A DNA stretch of 64,000 nucleotides from Siphonodentalium dalli (Eukaryota > Mollusca > Scaphopoda > Gadilida > Siphonodentaliidae). Within the stretch, counting starts at the first letter, position 1, and every line of letters begins with the position of its first letter. Positions 47,985-59,934 of the stretch are shown in pieces. The DNA is taken from NCBI GenBank assembly GCA_032622095.1, contig CP136064.1:112952004-113016003 (forward strand), read 5' to 3'. The translations under genes were made by a program, and so were the position numbers. The notes beneath the pieces are model-generated. The model was not told where the DNA came from. It searched no databases and was given only the letters and a program-made list of their open reading frames with translations.

Positions 47985-49300
47985 TAACATTGACATGTAA
48001 ATACCGGTAGGAACGAGTCATTTTGGGGTCATTCGGCCAAAAAAACAATGGCTGCCAGTGGCCATGTTGGATTTCAAAATTCAATCCATTAGCATGGGCT
48101 ACAGGCTACATGTATACTGTTTGTCTGATCATCATGAAATTTGTCATTTAGATTAATATTAACATATAGATGTGTTTTAAGCCAAACTCATTGCAAAAAC
48201 AGTCAAAAATATTTTTGAGCCGCTGTAGCAAATTTAGTGGGCGGGGCCAAACTTCAACACTGAGGCCTTTTAGGCCCATTTAGTTCCTTCTAACCTAAAC
48301 ATTGACATGTAGAAGGGAATGAGTCATTTGGGGGTCAATCGCCAATAAAACATGGCCACTGGCAGCCATCTTGGATTTTGCTCTTTGCATGACTAAATTG
48401 TTTGGCGCCGGCTACATGTTGTTCCTTTGGTCGGATCATTCTGAAAAATTAGTCATACCAGTAGCTGTTAAAGGTACTCAATCCGATCAGACCCTCATAA
48501 ATTACTAAATTATATTTCTTTGTCTTCGGGGGTAAAACAAATATTTGATTTGAGTCCAAGGAACCTACCGGGTACCCATCAACGCTCAGAATGATCAGAT
48601 ATCAATTTTTGAAGTTTTGTTATTTCTATTGTTTCTGGACCAGAAACACGCCATCAAAAGAATGGTCTCGGTCAAAATTGCATTATTATTACCACTTGAT
48701 TTTAGAGTTATCCATCTTCGTCCGTTTGAATAAGTGTTTCTGGGGCAATTATTAGTACACATCTCGAGAAATAACAAACTTCAAAAATCAATATCTGATA
48801 ACTCTGAGCTTTGATGGGCGAGTTCCTCAACTCAAATAAAATATTTTTTACCCCTGAACTTGAAGCCAAAGAAATAGTAATTTAGGTACGCTTAATCGGA
48901 CTGAGTACCTTTAACATTGACATGTGTGGTAGATGGGAACGAGTCATTTTGGGGTCATTCGGCCAAAAATAATGGTCACTGACAGGCTGACAGCCATCTT
49001 CGATTTCAAAATGCTCATTAGCACGGCTATAGGCCGTACTGATCATCATGCAATTTGTCATGGCTGTTAAATATTGAAATGTACATGTAGATGGGAAGTT
49101 GGGAACAAGTCATTCTGGGATCATTCGGCCAAAAACAAGATAATCATGAAAATTGTCATGAATGTTCACATTGACATACATGTACATGTACGGTACGGTA
49201 GAAAGGAAACAAGTCATTTTGGGGTCATTCGGTCATAAAACATGGCAGCTGGCAGCCATCTTGGATTTCAAAATTCAATTCATTAGCATGGGCCACCAGC
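47985..49300. mobile_element. Pearl-like core array, degraded, interrupted by TTAA element
   Basis: Cores with GGGCTACAGG, TCTGATCATCATGAAATTTG, GGGAACGAGTCATTTTGGGG and CATCTTGGATTTC occur at 47985-48467 and continue at 48915-49300. One core is joined to a piece related to 46.0 kb (48225-48297). The typical start and end are not seen. Confidence 0.7.
48472..48910. mobile_element. AGGTACTCAATC element, copy 4
   Basis: The ends are AGGTACTCAATC and GACTGAGTACCT, with TTAA at 48468-48471 and 48911-48914. Removing it restores the pearl-like core phrase (..GCTGTTAACATTGACATG..), so it inserted at a TTAA in the array. Confidence 0.85.
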
Positions 49301-49459
49301 TTCATTATGTACATGTACATGTACTAGTAACTACTTTACTACAATGTAATTAAATTTTAAATTTCACTAGTCAGAGCTGTAGTCTGTACGTATGTACCTG
49401 TAGGTAGCTTGTTTGGTTACTTGTACATACATGCACCTGATACAATTCAGTTGGCAATT

Positions 49460-49560
49460 TCTCACTGCGCAGTGTACTTTTCAGGGTGTGTAACTGAATT
49501 TGAGCACTTTGGCCAAACGGCATCTGCACTGCGGCTGAACCACAACTACCGTACTCTAGG
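49460..49560. repeat. Fragment of the TA-flanked element
   Basis: GTGTAACTGAATTTGAGCAC, GGCCAAACGGCA and CACTGCGGCTGAAC echo the inside of elements A and B. The ends are lost. Confidence 0.55.
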
Positions 49561-50556
49561 GTTAACATACCAGTACCAGTATACATGTATATCGTGTATT
49601 TTTTTATTTAAGACAAATACATGTATGTTTGGAAAGATGTCTTTAATTGAGTTAGTGGACATGGAATTGGGGTTTTTTATCATCAAAACACGTCAGTGGT
49701 AGAGTATCCGATATAGACTGACCCATGTTTTTTTTTTAATTCTCGAGAAATGTCTGCAGTGAAAGTTTTACTGAATGAAACTTAAATTTACCCCGAAATT
49801 CCAAATGCACTCGACAAAGATTGTGTTTTTCTCGAGAACTGATATCTGAATTTTCTCCGAACTCCTGCCACAGCATACTGTAAATAGGCATTGTCTATCA
49901 TATACATCTTCCATTGGTTGGTATAACTTCTAAATTGACTACATGTACTTTTAACCAATTAGACTAGCCCTGGTGTGGAAAACTCTTAAATGTTATAGCC
50001 CGATGTGCTGTTTACCGACGCCTGCACCAGGGTTTACTGCCCGCAGTTGGTATTCTAGGATGACCAGCATGTTAATTTTGTGAGGTAAACAAACTTAATA
50101 AAAGCAAATTTCAATTTAGGCAAACACTTTGTCTGGATGGCAGCCTTCTTAATTCAGATTGTTTGGTCTAACTGGGCTGCCACTCAGGTTCAATTAGTCA
50201 TTTACGTGTGGTAACATGGGTGTAGGGATTGGGGGGGGGGGCTGGAAATATCTACAGTTCACCTTGTCCTTATACTAGCATTAACGTGAAGCAGGTGTGT
50301 ACCGGTATATAGAATCGTCTTATATGGGCAGCGCAAAAGGAGGCGGGTAGCGGAGCGCATTATACATGTAGGCCCCTGTGGTTTTTAGAAATGTGTTTAC
50401 TGTTGTAATTGTGACATTTCTGTTCGAAAATTTGCTTTTAATTGCTTTAAATCCTGGATACGTCTCGGTTTTGAAGTGGTAACCTTAACACGGTGTTGGT
50501 GGTTAACGCAGTATTTATCAGGGTGACACCACTTTGCAGGTGATCAATTACTTTAA
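49561..50556. other. No gene seen
   Basis: Non-coding, with a G run at 50231. Its last 45 bp (GGGTGACACCACTTTGCAGG to ATTACTTTAA) match the right end of the element at 14995-15331. Confidence 0.5.
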
Positions 50557-50637
50557 CCCTTTGAGTGCCAGGTCGATTTTTGTATCAACCCATATACCCT
50601 CGCCTCGCATATATAAGAGAATGCATTGGCCTAACAA

Positions 50638-50668
<31 letters not shown>

Positions 50669-50762
50669 TTTTTTACAATTTTAATAATTTATTCTTATAT
50701 TCTTTAACAGACTTATTTTGTAGGTTTAGGGCCGATGAGATCGGCCCCTGGCACTCAAATGG
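50557..50762. mobile_element. TTAA-flanked element with CCCTTTGAGTGCCAGG ends
   Basis: CCCTTTGAGTGCCAGG is mirrored by CCTGGCACTCAAATGG with one mismatch. TTAA stands at 50553-50556 and 50763-50766. A long T run of about 26 lies inside. The ends resemble piggyBac-type termini starting CCCTTTG. Confidence 0.82.
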
Positions 50763-51410
50763 TTAAGGATAGCTGTGAGTGCTCTCGCTGTGTTTTTCTC
50801 ATGGTAAGGACTGACCGTTCAGCACATTTTCAAACTTTTTTCTCGGGTGTATGCACACACGAGCACAGCAAGCGTTGAGTAAATCCACTAGCTATCTAAT
50901 GGTAGATGTACATGTATGTAATAAATCCCCCATGTGCATCACATAGATACTAGTACATGTATGCTATATAGATACCCGGTGCATCATTACTGAGTACTCA
51001 TCACCTTGTTGGGGGGTGTATATTCACAGGTACATCTTTACTCATCACTCTATAAATAAAAAATTTGAGAGTGACCCTGTAACTCTTCAGCCAATATAGA
51101 ATTTCATGCAAGTAATGCCATAGAAGAGAAACGTCAATTTTGAACAGGACACTTTTTTGGCTGTGCACTGGATTGCTCAATTCCAAAGTTTCCACAATGA
51201 CCAGGAGGGGGGGTCTGGAAAAAAATTGCACATACATGTATAGGGCCCAAAAAAAAAAATTCCGATCCAGAGGGACCCACCACCCCAATTGTGCAAAAAA
51301 AAATTTGTGTGCATGACCAAAGATCTCTTAAGTCTTAAACACCGGGGTGGGGTGGGGGAGGGGAATTGTTTTTGTTTAGGTATACACATACATACATGTA
51401 CATGTAAATG

Positions 51411-51536
51411 TCAGCCCTCTTAATTCAGATTGTTTGGCTTCGGCAATCCGCTACGGCAACATTATGCCATGCCCCAGTTTGCTTCAGCAAATTGCTTCGG
51501 CAATGCTGATTGCCGTATCCAATTATGAAGGCTGAA
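51411..51536. mobile_element. Small inverted-repeat element (CAGCCCTCTTAATT ends)
   Basis: CAGCCCTCTTAATT at the left and AATTATGAAGGCTG at the right are inverted with two mismatches. AAATGT flanks both sides. GGCTTCGGCAAT and TGCTTCGGCAATG lie inside. A partial copy of the left end is at 50147. Confidence 0.65.
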
Positions 51537-51599
51537 ATGTAGATATGGTACATGTATATGGTTATTATACCCCCCCCCCCATATTAGTCGGTGGGTATA

Positions 51600-52120
51600 T
51601 AGTTGACGTCTCTAGCCATCCTTCCGTCTGTACAAATATTTTCCATTATAACTCAATGGCATGGTGATGGACCAGAAATGGGGAACGAATATGCATAATA
51701 TTACGGGTTGTGAACATCAATGCCTACCAGTGTTATGGGCCCTGTTCGACTTTATGAAATTAAGTCTGTACAAAGTTTTTGCAATATAAGTTAAGTGTCG
51801 GTTGTCAAATTTTGATGTACATGTAGTTTGGTATGGTGATAGACCAGAATGATAGGGGAAGGATGGATGCACATATTACTGCATATCACAGGTTTCGCCT
51901 GTCAATGCATACCAGAGTTACCGGCCTTGTTCCATCCGCAAACACAATTTGCATTATTATAACTCAACCATGGGTTAACAGATTTTGATGTTCTTTGATA
52001 CCGGTACGGGTATAGACCAACATGAGTGAACGAATATGTACATATCACAGGAGCTTCAGTTGCTATGGATTTTAAATATTTGCATGTACATTTGTGCACT
52101 ACACTAGAGTCTGCAGTATA
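51600..52120. repeat. Diverged repeats, period about 170-190 bp
   Basis: TGGTGAT.GACCAGAA, GAACGAATATG, CAATGC.TACCAG.GTTA and GGCC(C/T)TGTTC recur near 51664-51755, 51835-51932 and 51990-52040. Confidence 0.6.
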
Positions 52121-52258
52121 GTCTCTGTCAGAGAATGTTTTGAAGACATTGAAGAATGTCATTTCTCAATGCATCTGAATGCATCACATTATTTTAGTTC
52201 ATCTACATGTATATGTAAGTGATAACAGTATACAATTACGGTACATGTAGTATTTCAG

Positions 52259-52389
52259 CAGTAAAGCTCCAAGATGAAGTTCGGAAATTCAATGAGAATG
52301 AATTTGATTACATTCCAGAACAAGACAGTATTTCAGACATTGGAAATTTACGAGATACCCTTTTCAATTTCATGTTATGCAACAATCAG
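52259..52389 (+). CDS. Candidate internal exon, unknown protein
   Basis: A frame of 43 codons reads like ordinary soluble protein: it contains VRKFNENEFDYIPEQD and ISDIGNLRDTLFNFML, with balanced charge and few rare residues, unlike the repeat-derived frames around it. It is bounded by a TATTTCAG acceptor, doubled three bases on as a NAGNAG site (AG at 52257-52258 and 52260-52261), and a CAATCAG|GTTAAT donor. It would enter in phase 1 and leave in phase 0. No family was recognised and no partner exon was found, so this is either one exon of a gene with very long introns or a chance frame. Confidence 0.45.
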
Positions 52390-53530
52390 GTTAATGATAT
52401 CTGGCCATCATTGAGTATTCACCATGTACTAGTAGTATCCAATTTATGATACAGTTTTTTGTTGTTTTATTACTTTTATTCAGGTAATATATTAATTTTG
52501 TTACTAAATATTTCTTCCGTTGATCATAAGTTTCCTGAACGCTATTATGGTGGTCCACTGTGAAGGCCGGGATTCTGTGAAATCCAGAATGTTGCTAAAT
52601 CTGAGGCTAAAGAGTCACTATAGCCGCATATATAGCATATACCAACAAGCATGGTACTAACATGCTTACAAACAACACTACATGGTCAGTACTTGTAAAT
52701 TGTTTGAAAAAAAAACCCATTTTGGAAAAAATTTACAGGCACGATTTTTTCGGCCTCTGGACCACCCACACACCCTGGCCCTACATGTATATACGGAATT
52801 TTTTTGCAGACCCCCCCCCCTTCAATGACAGGGAAATAGTGTATTTGGCACTGTTAAATTCAACTACCGGTATACGCATGTAATAGATAGGCCTAAATAT
52901 ACCTACAATAAATATGTACATGTAGAAACGTCACAATGTTTTGCGCATGTTCTCTTCAAACCCGCCATCCCAGGTGACAGGTACATGTATATGCATATAT
53001 GGGTGGACATGGTGATTTGAGTATGGCATTCAACATGTACGCATGTAAGTAGTCGGTCAGATAGCTTGTTAAAACCAGATGTTTGGGTCCTGCAAATATT
53101 TGCTAAACAATTTTATTTATATATCACTGATGTAATTGGGTGTTCATTGAAATGTCAAGCATAAGTAATAAAATGAAAAAAAAATTACTAATAGCAACTG
53201 TACCCTGTTCCATCCAGCCAACACCCAAATTACCCCCCCCCCCCCCCCCCACGGCTCCTAGCTCAAATTTTAGCCCAACTTTACAAAAGTTAACTTTTTT
53301 TTCTCAATTTTCTGGTAAAAACACATGGCAATCGTCACCAAACATAATATGGATTCTCGGAGTGACATGATATTGGTAAAAATACATGGCTGCCAACGGC
53401 TATCTTGTTTTTACTATTTGTTTGACTAAATCCTGTTAAGTTTAGCACACCCCACACGTAACATCTCTCATCTGATCGTCACAAAACTTCATATGGATCT
53501 TCGGGGTGACATCTTGATGGGAGCTATCCA
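52390..53530. other. No gene seen
   Basis: Holds C runs at 52808 and 53233. A roughly 120-bp stretch from 53370 (CATGGCTGCCAACGGCTATC) is a degraded pearl-like core. Confidence 0.4.
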
Positions 53531-53534
53531 TTTT

Positions 53535-54060
53535 TTATTAGAGTAAGAATTTGGGGTGGGGGGGGGGGAGATACCCAGGCCTGAGTATCTCCCCCCCCCC
53601 CCCCCCACCCCAAATTCTTACTCTAATCAAATTTTGCTCATATAAAGTTAATTTCTCGCCATTTCATGAATATATAAAGCAAATTAAGCAATAAAATCAT
53701 ACGTTTAATTTTTGTCATATGTAGGTGCTGGTTGGGGGGGAGTTACTCAGGCCTGGGTATCTCCCCCCCCCCCCACCCCAAATTCTTACTCTAATCAAAT
53801 TTGTCTCATATAAAGTTAATTTCTCGCCATTTCATGACTATATAAAGCAAATTAAGCAATAAAATCATACGTTTAATTTTTGTCATATGTAGGTGCTGGG
53901 TGGGGGGAGGGAAGATACTCAGGCCTGGGTATTCCCCCCCCCCCACCCCAAATTCTTACTCTAATCAAATTTTGCTCATATAAAGTTAATTTCTCGCCAT
54001 TTCATAACTATATAAAGCAAATTAAACGATAGAATCATATAAAGGTAATATTTTGACATA
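53535..54060. repeat. Three-unit satellite, period about 169 bp
   Basis: CTCTAATCAAATTTTGCTCA or a near copy occurs near 53621, 53789 and 53959. Each unit has G-run..CCAGGCCT..C-run palindromes and TTTCTCGCCATTTCATGA, ATATAAAGCAAATTAAGCAA, then TAAAATCATA. It is related to the 9.0 kb array. Another G run follows at 54180. Confidence 0.88.
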
Positions 54061-54285
54061 TTTATGCTATTATTGGATTAAGTTAAACTTCAAAATAACC
54101 AAACAAATTTTGTTTTAATAGTTTTCTCGGCATTTCTTACCATAATATAAAATAAGTGAGGGAAACAAATGTACGAGTGGGGGGGGGGGAGATACCCAAG
54201 GGGGGGGAGATATTGTGTTACACCAGTACCGGTACAAACATCCCCGTCGTTGTGGGGTTCCACACAGAGGTACTACTATAATCAA

Positions 54286-55090
54286 AGTAATTTTGACTTG
54301 AAAAATGGGGTGGTACCCCGGTAAAGACCATTGTTATATATGTAGCTCAACTTTACTTTGTAAAGTTTGAGCTATTGCCATGGCTTTGTCGTCCGTCGTA
54401 CGTGTGTGCGTGTGTACGTAAGGCGTCAACAATGCAGGCTACAGGTCGTACCTTTGGTCGGATCATTATGAAATTAGTCATAGCTGTTGACATCAACATT
54501 TAGACCAGAATTATTCATTTTGGGGTCATTCGGACAAAAAACATGGCCACTAGCGGCCATCTTGGATTTCAAAATTAAATCCATTAGCACGGACTACATG
54601 CCGTACTGTTTGTCTGATCATCATGAAATTTGTCATGGATGTTAATATTGACATGTAGATGGGAACGAGTAAGTTTGGGGTCATTCGGCCCAAAAACATG
54701 GCCGCCAGCAGCCATCTTGGATTTTACTCTTTGTATGACTAAATTCTTTAGCATGGGCTACAGGACGTACCTTTAGTCTCATCGTCATAAAATTTGTCAT
54801 GGATGTTAACGATGACATGTAGATGGGAACGACTCATTTTTGGGTAATTCGGCCGAAAACATGGCCGCCAGCAGCCATCTTGGATTTCACTTTTCTCTTC
54901 ATGTCTATAAACTAGTATTAGACATTCAACTTTCCACATTCCTAATCGCTCCATTGACTGTAATACATTAAATTATTCCCTTTCCAAGTTGAGCTACAGT
55001 GTCATTGACACTTTCATATTGCTGGTAGTATACAGTATCCACAGCGGTATCAAGATGGTCACTGTGGTGGAGTTACGGTACGGATTGGTC
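54286..55090. mobile_element. Copy of the TACCGCTAT element, split by a pearl-like element
   Basis: The left part (54286-54345: CAAAGTAATT, GGGGTGGTACCCCGGT) and the right part (55020-55090: ACAGCGGTATC, GTGGAGTTACGGTA) match consecutive parts of 15004-15120. The pearl-like element 54362-55017 lies between. Confidence 0.65.
54362..55017 (+). mobile_element. Pearl-like element, shorter copy
   Basis: It has the same start (AAAGTTTGAGCTATTGCCAT) and end (AAGTTGAGCTACAGTGTCAT with the hairpin) as 19794-21049, but only about three to four cores (near 54434, 54589 and 54752). A palindrome TAGCTCAACTTTAC..GTAAAGTTTGAGCTA spans its left edge. Confidence 0.8.
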
Positions 55091-55923
55091 AGGGCCGTGG
55101 CCAGAGGATCTCCAGGGGGGGGGGGTGTCCACTTCGGGAAATTTCATCACTGCACCCCTCCCCCTTGAATCCGACCAAAAACACAAGTTTTGCATAATTC
55201 CATTTGCACCTTTCACCACCCCTTGAACCTCAATGATAAGGCCTAATAGCCTACATGTAGATATATTCATAAACCATGGTTCTATATACCCAGTGTCAGA
55301 ACATTCAGATATCTGAACCTGAAAATTCCACAAATACACAGAACGACACGATGTGTAAATGGGTTTGTAAATACGGCACGAGTGCTGTCGCAGAGGGATA
55401 ATGAAGAGGGGATGGGTCCACATCAGATGATTGTTTGCAGGGAGATCACTCTAGAACTTTTGATTGGAATGAGTTGTGCAAGTATGCAGCTTTGATTGGA
55501 ATGGGTTGTGCAGGTATAGAATTATGACAACCCACTAATAGACCGTGGTATCATAACCATTAGCGAAGACCCAAAAAAAAATCAAAGCACATTTCTGGTT
55601 ATACTGTACCTCCAAGGTGACAGTCGGGATAATTCTCAAAACAAAAATGAAGAAAATCATTGAAATTGAAATGAAAAAGGTATGATTATCATGTACATGT
55701 AGGTACATGTAGCATGTGTGCATGTATGTCTTTATGATTCAACAAAGGTAGACTGAGAACTGTTTAGTAGTACATGTGCATGTACTAGTAAAGTAGTATA
55801 CCGGTAGTGGTAATTACTAGGCTTCATCTTGGACGTAAGGAATTATTCTGACTTCGTCTTTTCAACGGCTCGATTGAAAGTTTACTGTTGGTTCAAAATT
55901 ATCTGATTCTAATTACCAGAATA
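55091..55923. other. No gene seen
   Basis: Contains a G run at 55117 and two short GATTGGAATG.GTTGTGCA repeats near 55461 and 55494. Confidence 0.4.
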
Positions 55924-58095
55924 GTATAGTCGTTGTGGTGATTTTGGAGGGTGAACGTAGAAAAAATTGTTATAAAGCCAGTTTTAGTGTCATTTTGACC
56001 GGGAATGTTTGGACAACAATATATCCAAAATCCGCTAAAATCCGCTTTGGGGAATTTTTTTTACAGCGCCCTGAATAAGGGTGGGGTCTGACGTAAATTA
56101 TGAAGGTACGTATACGATATGTTATGGCATAGGGATTACGTAGTTATACAAGTATGTGTGAAATTGGAGTATGGGAGCGAATAGAGTGACACCGACAGAA
56201 AATAATACAATCGCGGCCATAAAATGGCTGTCAAAATGGCCGCAACTCCAAGACATACCACAACGAAAGCAACATATTGGATAACCATATAGGAGTGAAC
56301 ATACGTATTATTAATGTATATTCATGTTGTTTAGTCTCTTTGAAGGTACTCATATCATTAAAACATCCATCTGAAGGATGTATTGGTCATTTCAACGCGA
56401 GTCAAACCCAATGGTTAAAGTTCGGGTTTTTGCTTATCCAACATCCAAATGTCCGGACAAAATATAATAATTTTGGCCATGCAACACACAAAATAATATT
56501 TTGCCACGCAGTGCATGGTAGTTTCATTGGACATTGTGATTAATTATTTAATCTAACACATACACTGAAGTGCACACCCTTGTGGCATAAAGACTAGTTA
56601 GATTTATGGAATTTGCTACTATCCGTGATAATATACCATACACATATGTCCCAATGCTTATCACACTGCAAATAAACACCAATCTCTTCAATTGATTAGC
56701 GCCATATCTCACGAGATCAAAGAGATGGTACATATTACATATTATTTAAGACTAATTTTCACACGGCTACCAAACCGGTTTATTATTGGAATATTTTGTT
56801 CAAAATACTTCAGTCCCCACTTTACAACTGGAATATACTACCACGCAATGCACAATACTAATTTTCAGTATCGTTTTGTTTTAAAATATCTTACCAATAC
56901 CACCCACGTAATTGTACTAAATAGGCGGGGATCATCGTTTAAAGCTGTTATTTCAGCATTGAACATTCGCTAAATGTTGCTATTTGTGGTTTTGTGTACA
57001 GCAACTATATGTAACTTTAGGGATAAGGGGCAAACGCGGTGATGCGGTTGCAGAAATCGTAGTACTTTTCGCTTATATGTGGCTTCGGTGAATATAACTA
57101 AATATAATTTCCAGATATAAACACAGTCTCAGCCACAGAATATGTAAACCATATTGGTCAAGTTTAGAATTTATTGAAGATAGGCTTTGTACTCCTTTGT
57201 GTTTTGATAAATTGTGTTCATAATATACCATCATGCATTCTTGTGATACAAGAGAAATATTCGTGTTTTGTCACCCGATTGGAGGCAACTATGATTACTA
57301 TTCTGAGATATAGACATTAGGATCTTCACATTTTACCCAAAACTATATCCATATATCTTATATTGTTCTATAGCAGTGCATTTTGAAAGGGTTAATGTCG
57401 TAGATATCAAAATAAATGATGACCGGTCACATTCACGAGACTTCTCTGACTACATATATGTCTGCTTCTAGAAAAGATCACAGAAACAATTCATCCATAT
57501 CAAATCGCATTTAACTGTTTAATTACACATATAATCACACGATTCAAGATCAAAAGCACATTTTAAACTGATTTATTGTTCCGTTTCTGTGAGCCCAAAA
57601 GTCCAGATTTAAACGTTGCATGAGACCCTGCTTTCGATTGCTCTCTCGTGAGATTCATTAGGGAGAATTCTTACATCTCTGATCAAACGTTTCTCTTATA
57701 CTCTGCAATTAATATCCTCAAATAATTCGAGCGTTTGTTCTATCTTTTAGGACTAGCAATTACATTTCGCACAAAGTGTAAATTTCATTCGGTTTTCTCC
57801 ATTTTGGCGGCCGTTTTGGGAAAGACTTTCTACTAATATGGTTTACGGCTAAATATTGTTTGTCAATATTTAAATTTATTACGAACTTGGCATTAATTGG
57901 TGCACCTACCGCAGAAATTCAACAATTTCAGCTATTAACAACCATATTGGGTGCCATCTTGAATAGAGAATTTTCCCCAAGGCGGATTTTAGCGGATTTT
58001 GGATATGTTATTCCTGATAATTTTTCACACAAAATGAGACCAACACCAGCTTTATAACAATTTTTTCTAGGTTCAACCTCCTGACGACCACACTA
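55924..58095. mobile_element. Shorter relative of the 25.6 kb element
   Basis: Inverted arms of about 130 bp: TAGTATAGTCGTTGTGG.. (left), with ATCCAAAATCCGCTAAAATC at 56027, and GCGGATTTTAGCGGATTTTG (57982) to CCTGACGACCACACTAG (58095). Inner ATGGCTGTCAAAATGGCCGC and CCATTTTGGCGGCCGTTTTG face each other. No transposase was seen. Confidence 0.75.
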
Positions 58096-59544
58096 GAATG
58101 CCGCTGAATACCGTGATAACATTTTTATATGCACATAGTGAATTCAACGAGTATAGGTCCATTCAGCTTAGTTTAACTTGAATGTGAATAGCGCTAGTTT
58201 TGTGAAAGTTACATGTAACTAACTCTTGATTTTGACCAAAGTAAAAAGATACTAGTAATGTGAAAATACCGGTACATGTATGTGTACATAACATAATGTG
58301 TTATTAATGTTAATATACCGGTATGTGTTACTTCAAATTGAATTATAATGGCAACATTTGGTAGAATAGATACTCAGTTCACTGTCGTACCCCGAAATGC
58401 GGTTAGACTAATAGTACCACTTAATATTTAGTGAAGTGATACTTCTGACTCACAAGTCAATTAACAACATTTACTTTTCGTAACTAAAATTGTCATAAAT
58501 TAGTTTGGAATTTTTCAGGATATCATGCAGTATCGGATATGGGTTGGTTTAAATTTTATATTTAGGCGTCTAATATCTAGTGTGTGTAAGTTATACAATC
58601 TCGTTAAGTGTTTTTGGTATTTACATGGCAATATGAGCCAGGGGGCTGCAGCACCCCCCCCCCCCCCCAAATCTGAATGATTTGCAAGCATAAAATTTGG
58701 GCAATTTTTGGGAGAATGGAACTTTCTGGCAAATCACATGGTGCTTCGGGTTAATTTCTACATCTACACGTGTACATGTATACCTTCACATTATTTGTAA
58801 TGTATTATGCACCGTATATTCAATAATAATAATAATGGGCCCAATTTCTCCGGTTACATGTACCAAATTTATTTGTTACAGAGTGGCTATTTTATCTCAG
58901 GCATGGAATGTCTTGCTATTATATTATCTTATACCAGGCCACTATTCGTCACTACGTGTTGAAATTTCAATAATTTTCAAAGTCTAAATTAAATCGTGAT
59001 ATGTTTATTAGATCCTATCTTCAGCAAAATACATGTAGCGTTACCTATCATATCGTAGCCGAAGTGTGCATGTAATATTCAGCTCATGCAATGAATCATG
59101 AGTAGAACCTGGTTGAAATACTACTGTGTGGCGAGTCACACTCGTCTTCGAGCTATTGAGGCCATGTATGCATGGTGCTATGAACGGTTTGTATTGTGAA
59201 TGGGTAAAATTATCTGCTCGTAAACCCTCATAGTAGACAATTTTATACCAGGTTCTATTCAGTTTTCAGCTCGCAATGTACATATTTGGCTAAGATTTTT
59301 TGGTCAAAGGTGGTAGCGGGAAATTTGGTTTAAATAACCATCAGTGGCAGTGCTCTTGTTTTGTCCATCAGTCTCTCTGGATCACTTTGTTTTACTTTTA
59401 CAAACATTTCAGAGTTAATAAATGGCTGATATATAGGGTCCTGATTCATATTGTTATTCTGACGAATCTTCCAAAATGAGGACTTAGTCCACACTGGACT
59501 TAAATAACTAATAGTTGTATTAAATTATATTTCTAAGTCATGTG
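58096..59544. other. No gene seen
   Basis: Non-coding, with a C run at 58654 and several TACATGTA and ACCGGTA palindromes. Confidence 0.4.
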
Positions 59545-59905
59545 AATAAACCCCATGTTATGTAGACAAACAGTTTGTGAAGAGTATGCGGTAAGCAAAA
59601 CACTCATCGCCGCGGATACCCTATGCATTAAGTGAACTTTGGTTAGAAATTCCACCAAATTGTTTATAACATAATAGTATAGCGCTAACTACATGTACAT
59701 GTAATTTTAACCCTCACCTTTCAAGATTTCGGTGTTAAATGGGTCACTGTGAATCACTCTCCTGAAACATTTCCACGGTGTTGAGTGTTGTGCTTATCGC
59801 TCACTCTTTACATGCTGTATAATGTATATAAACAAACATTCGACTGACACAATGTGTGTTTCGAGGATATGGCATTCATACTATCATAGTATACCATTAC
59901 TATAT
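59545..59905 (+). repeat. Dispersed repeat copy 2 (pair at 7.6 kb)
   Basis: See the landmarks under 7630-7975. It includes TATAATGTATATAAACAAAC, which gives it a TATA-like block. Confidence 0.7.
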
Positions 59906-59934
59906 TCTTTACAACATGTTATAATTTCTTCATT

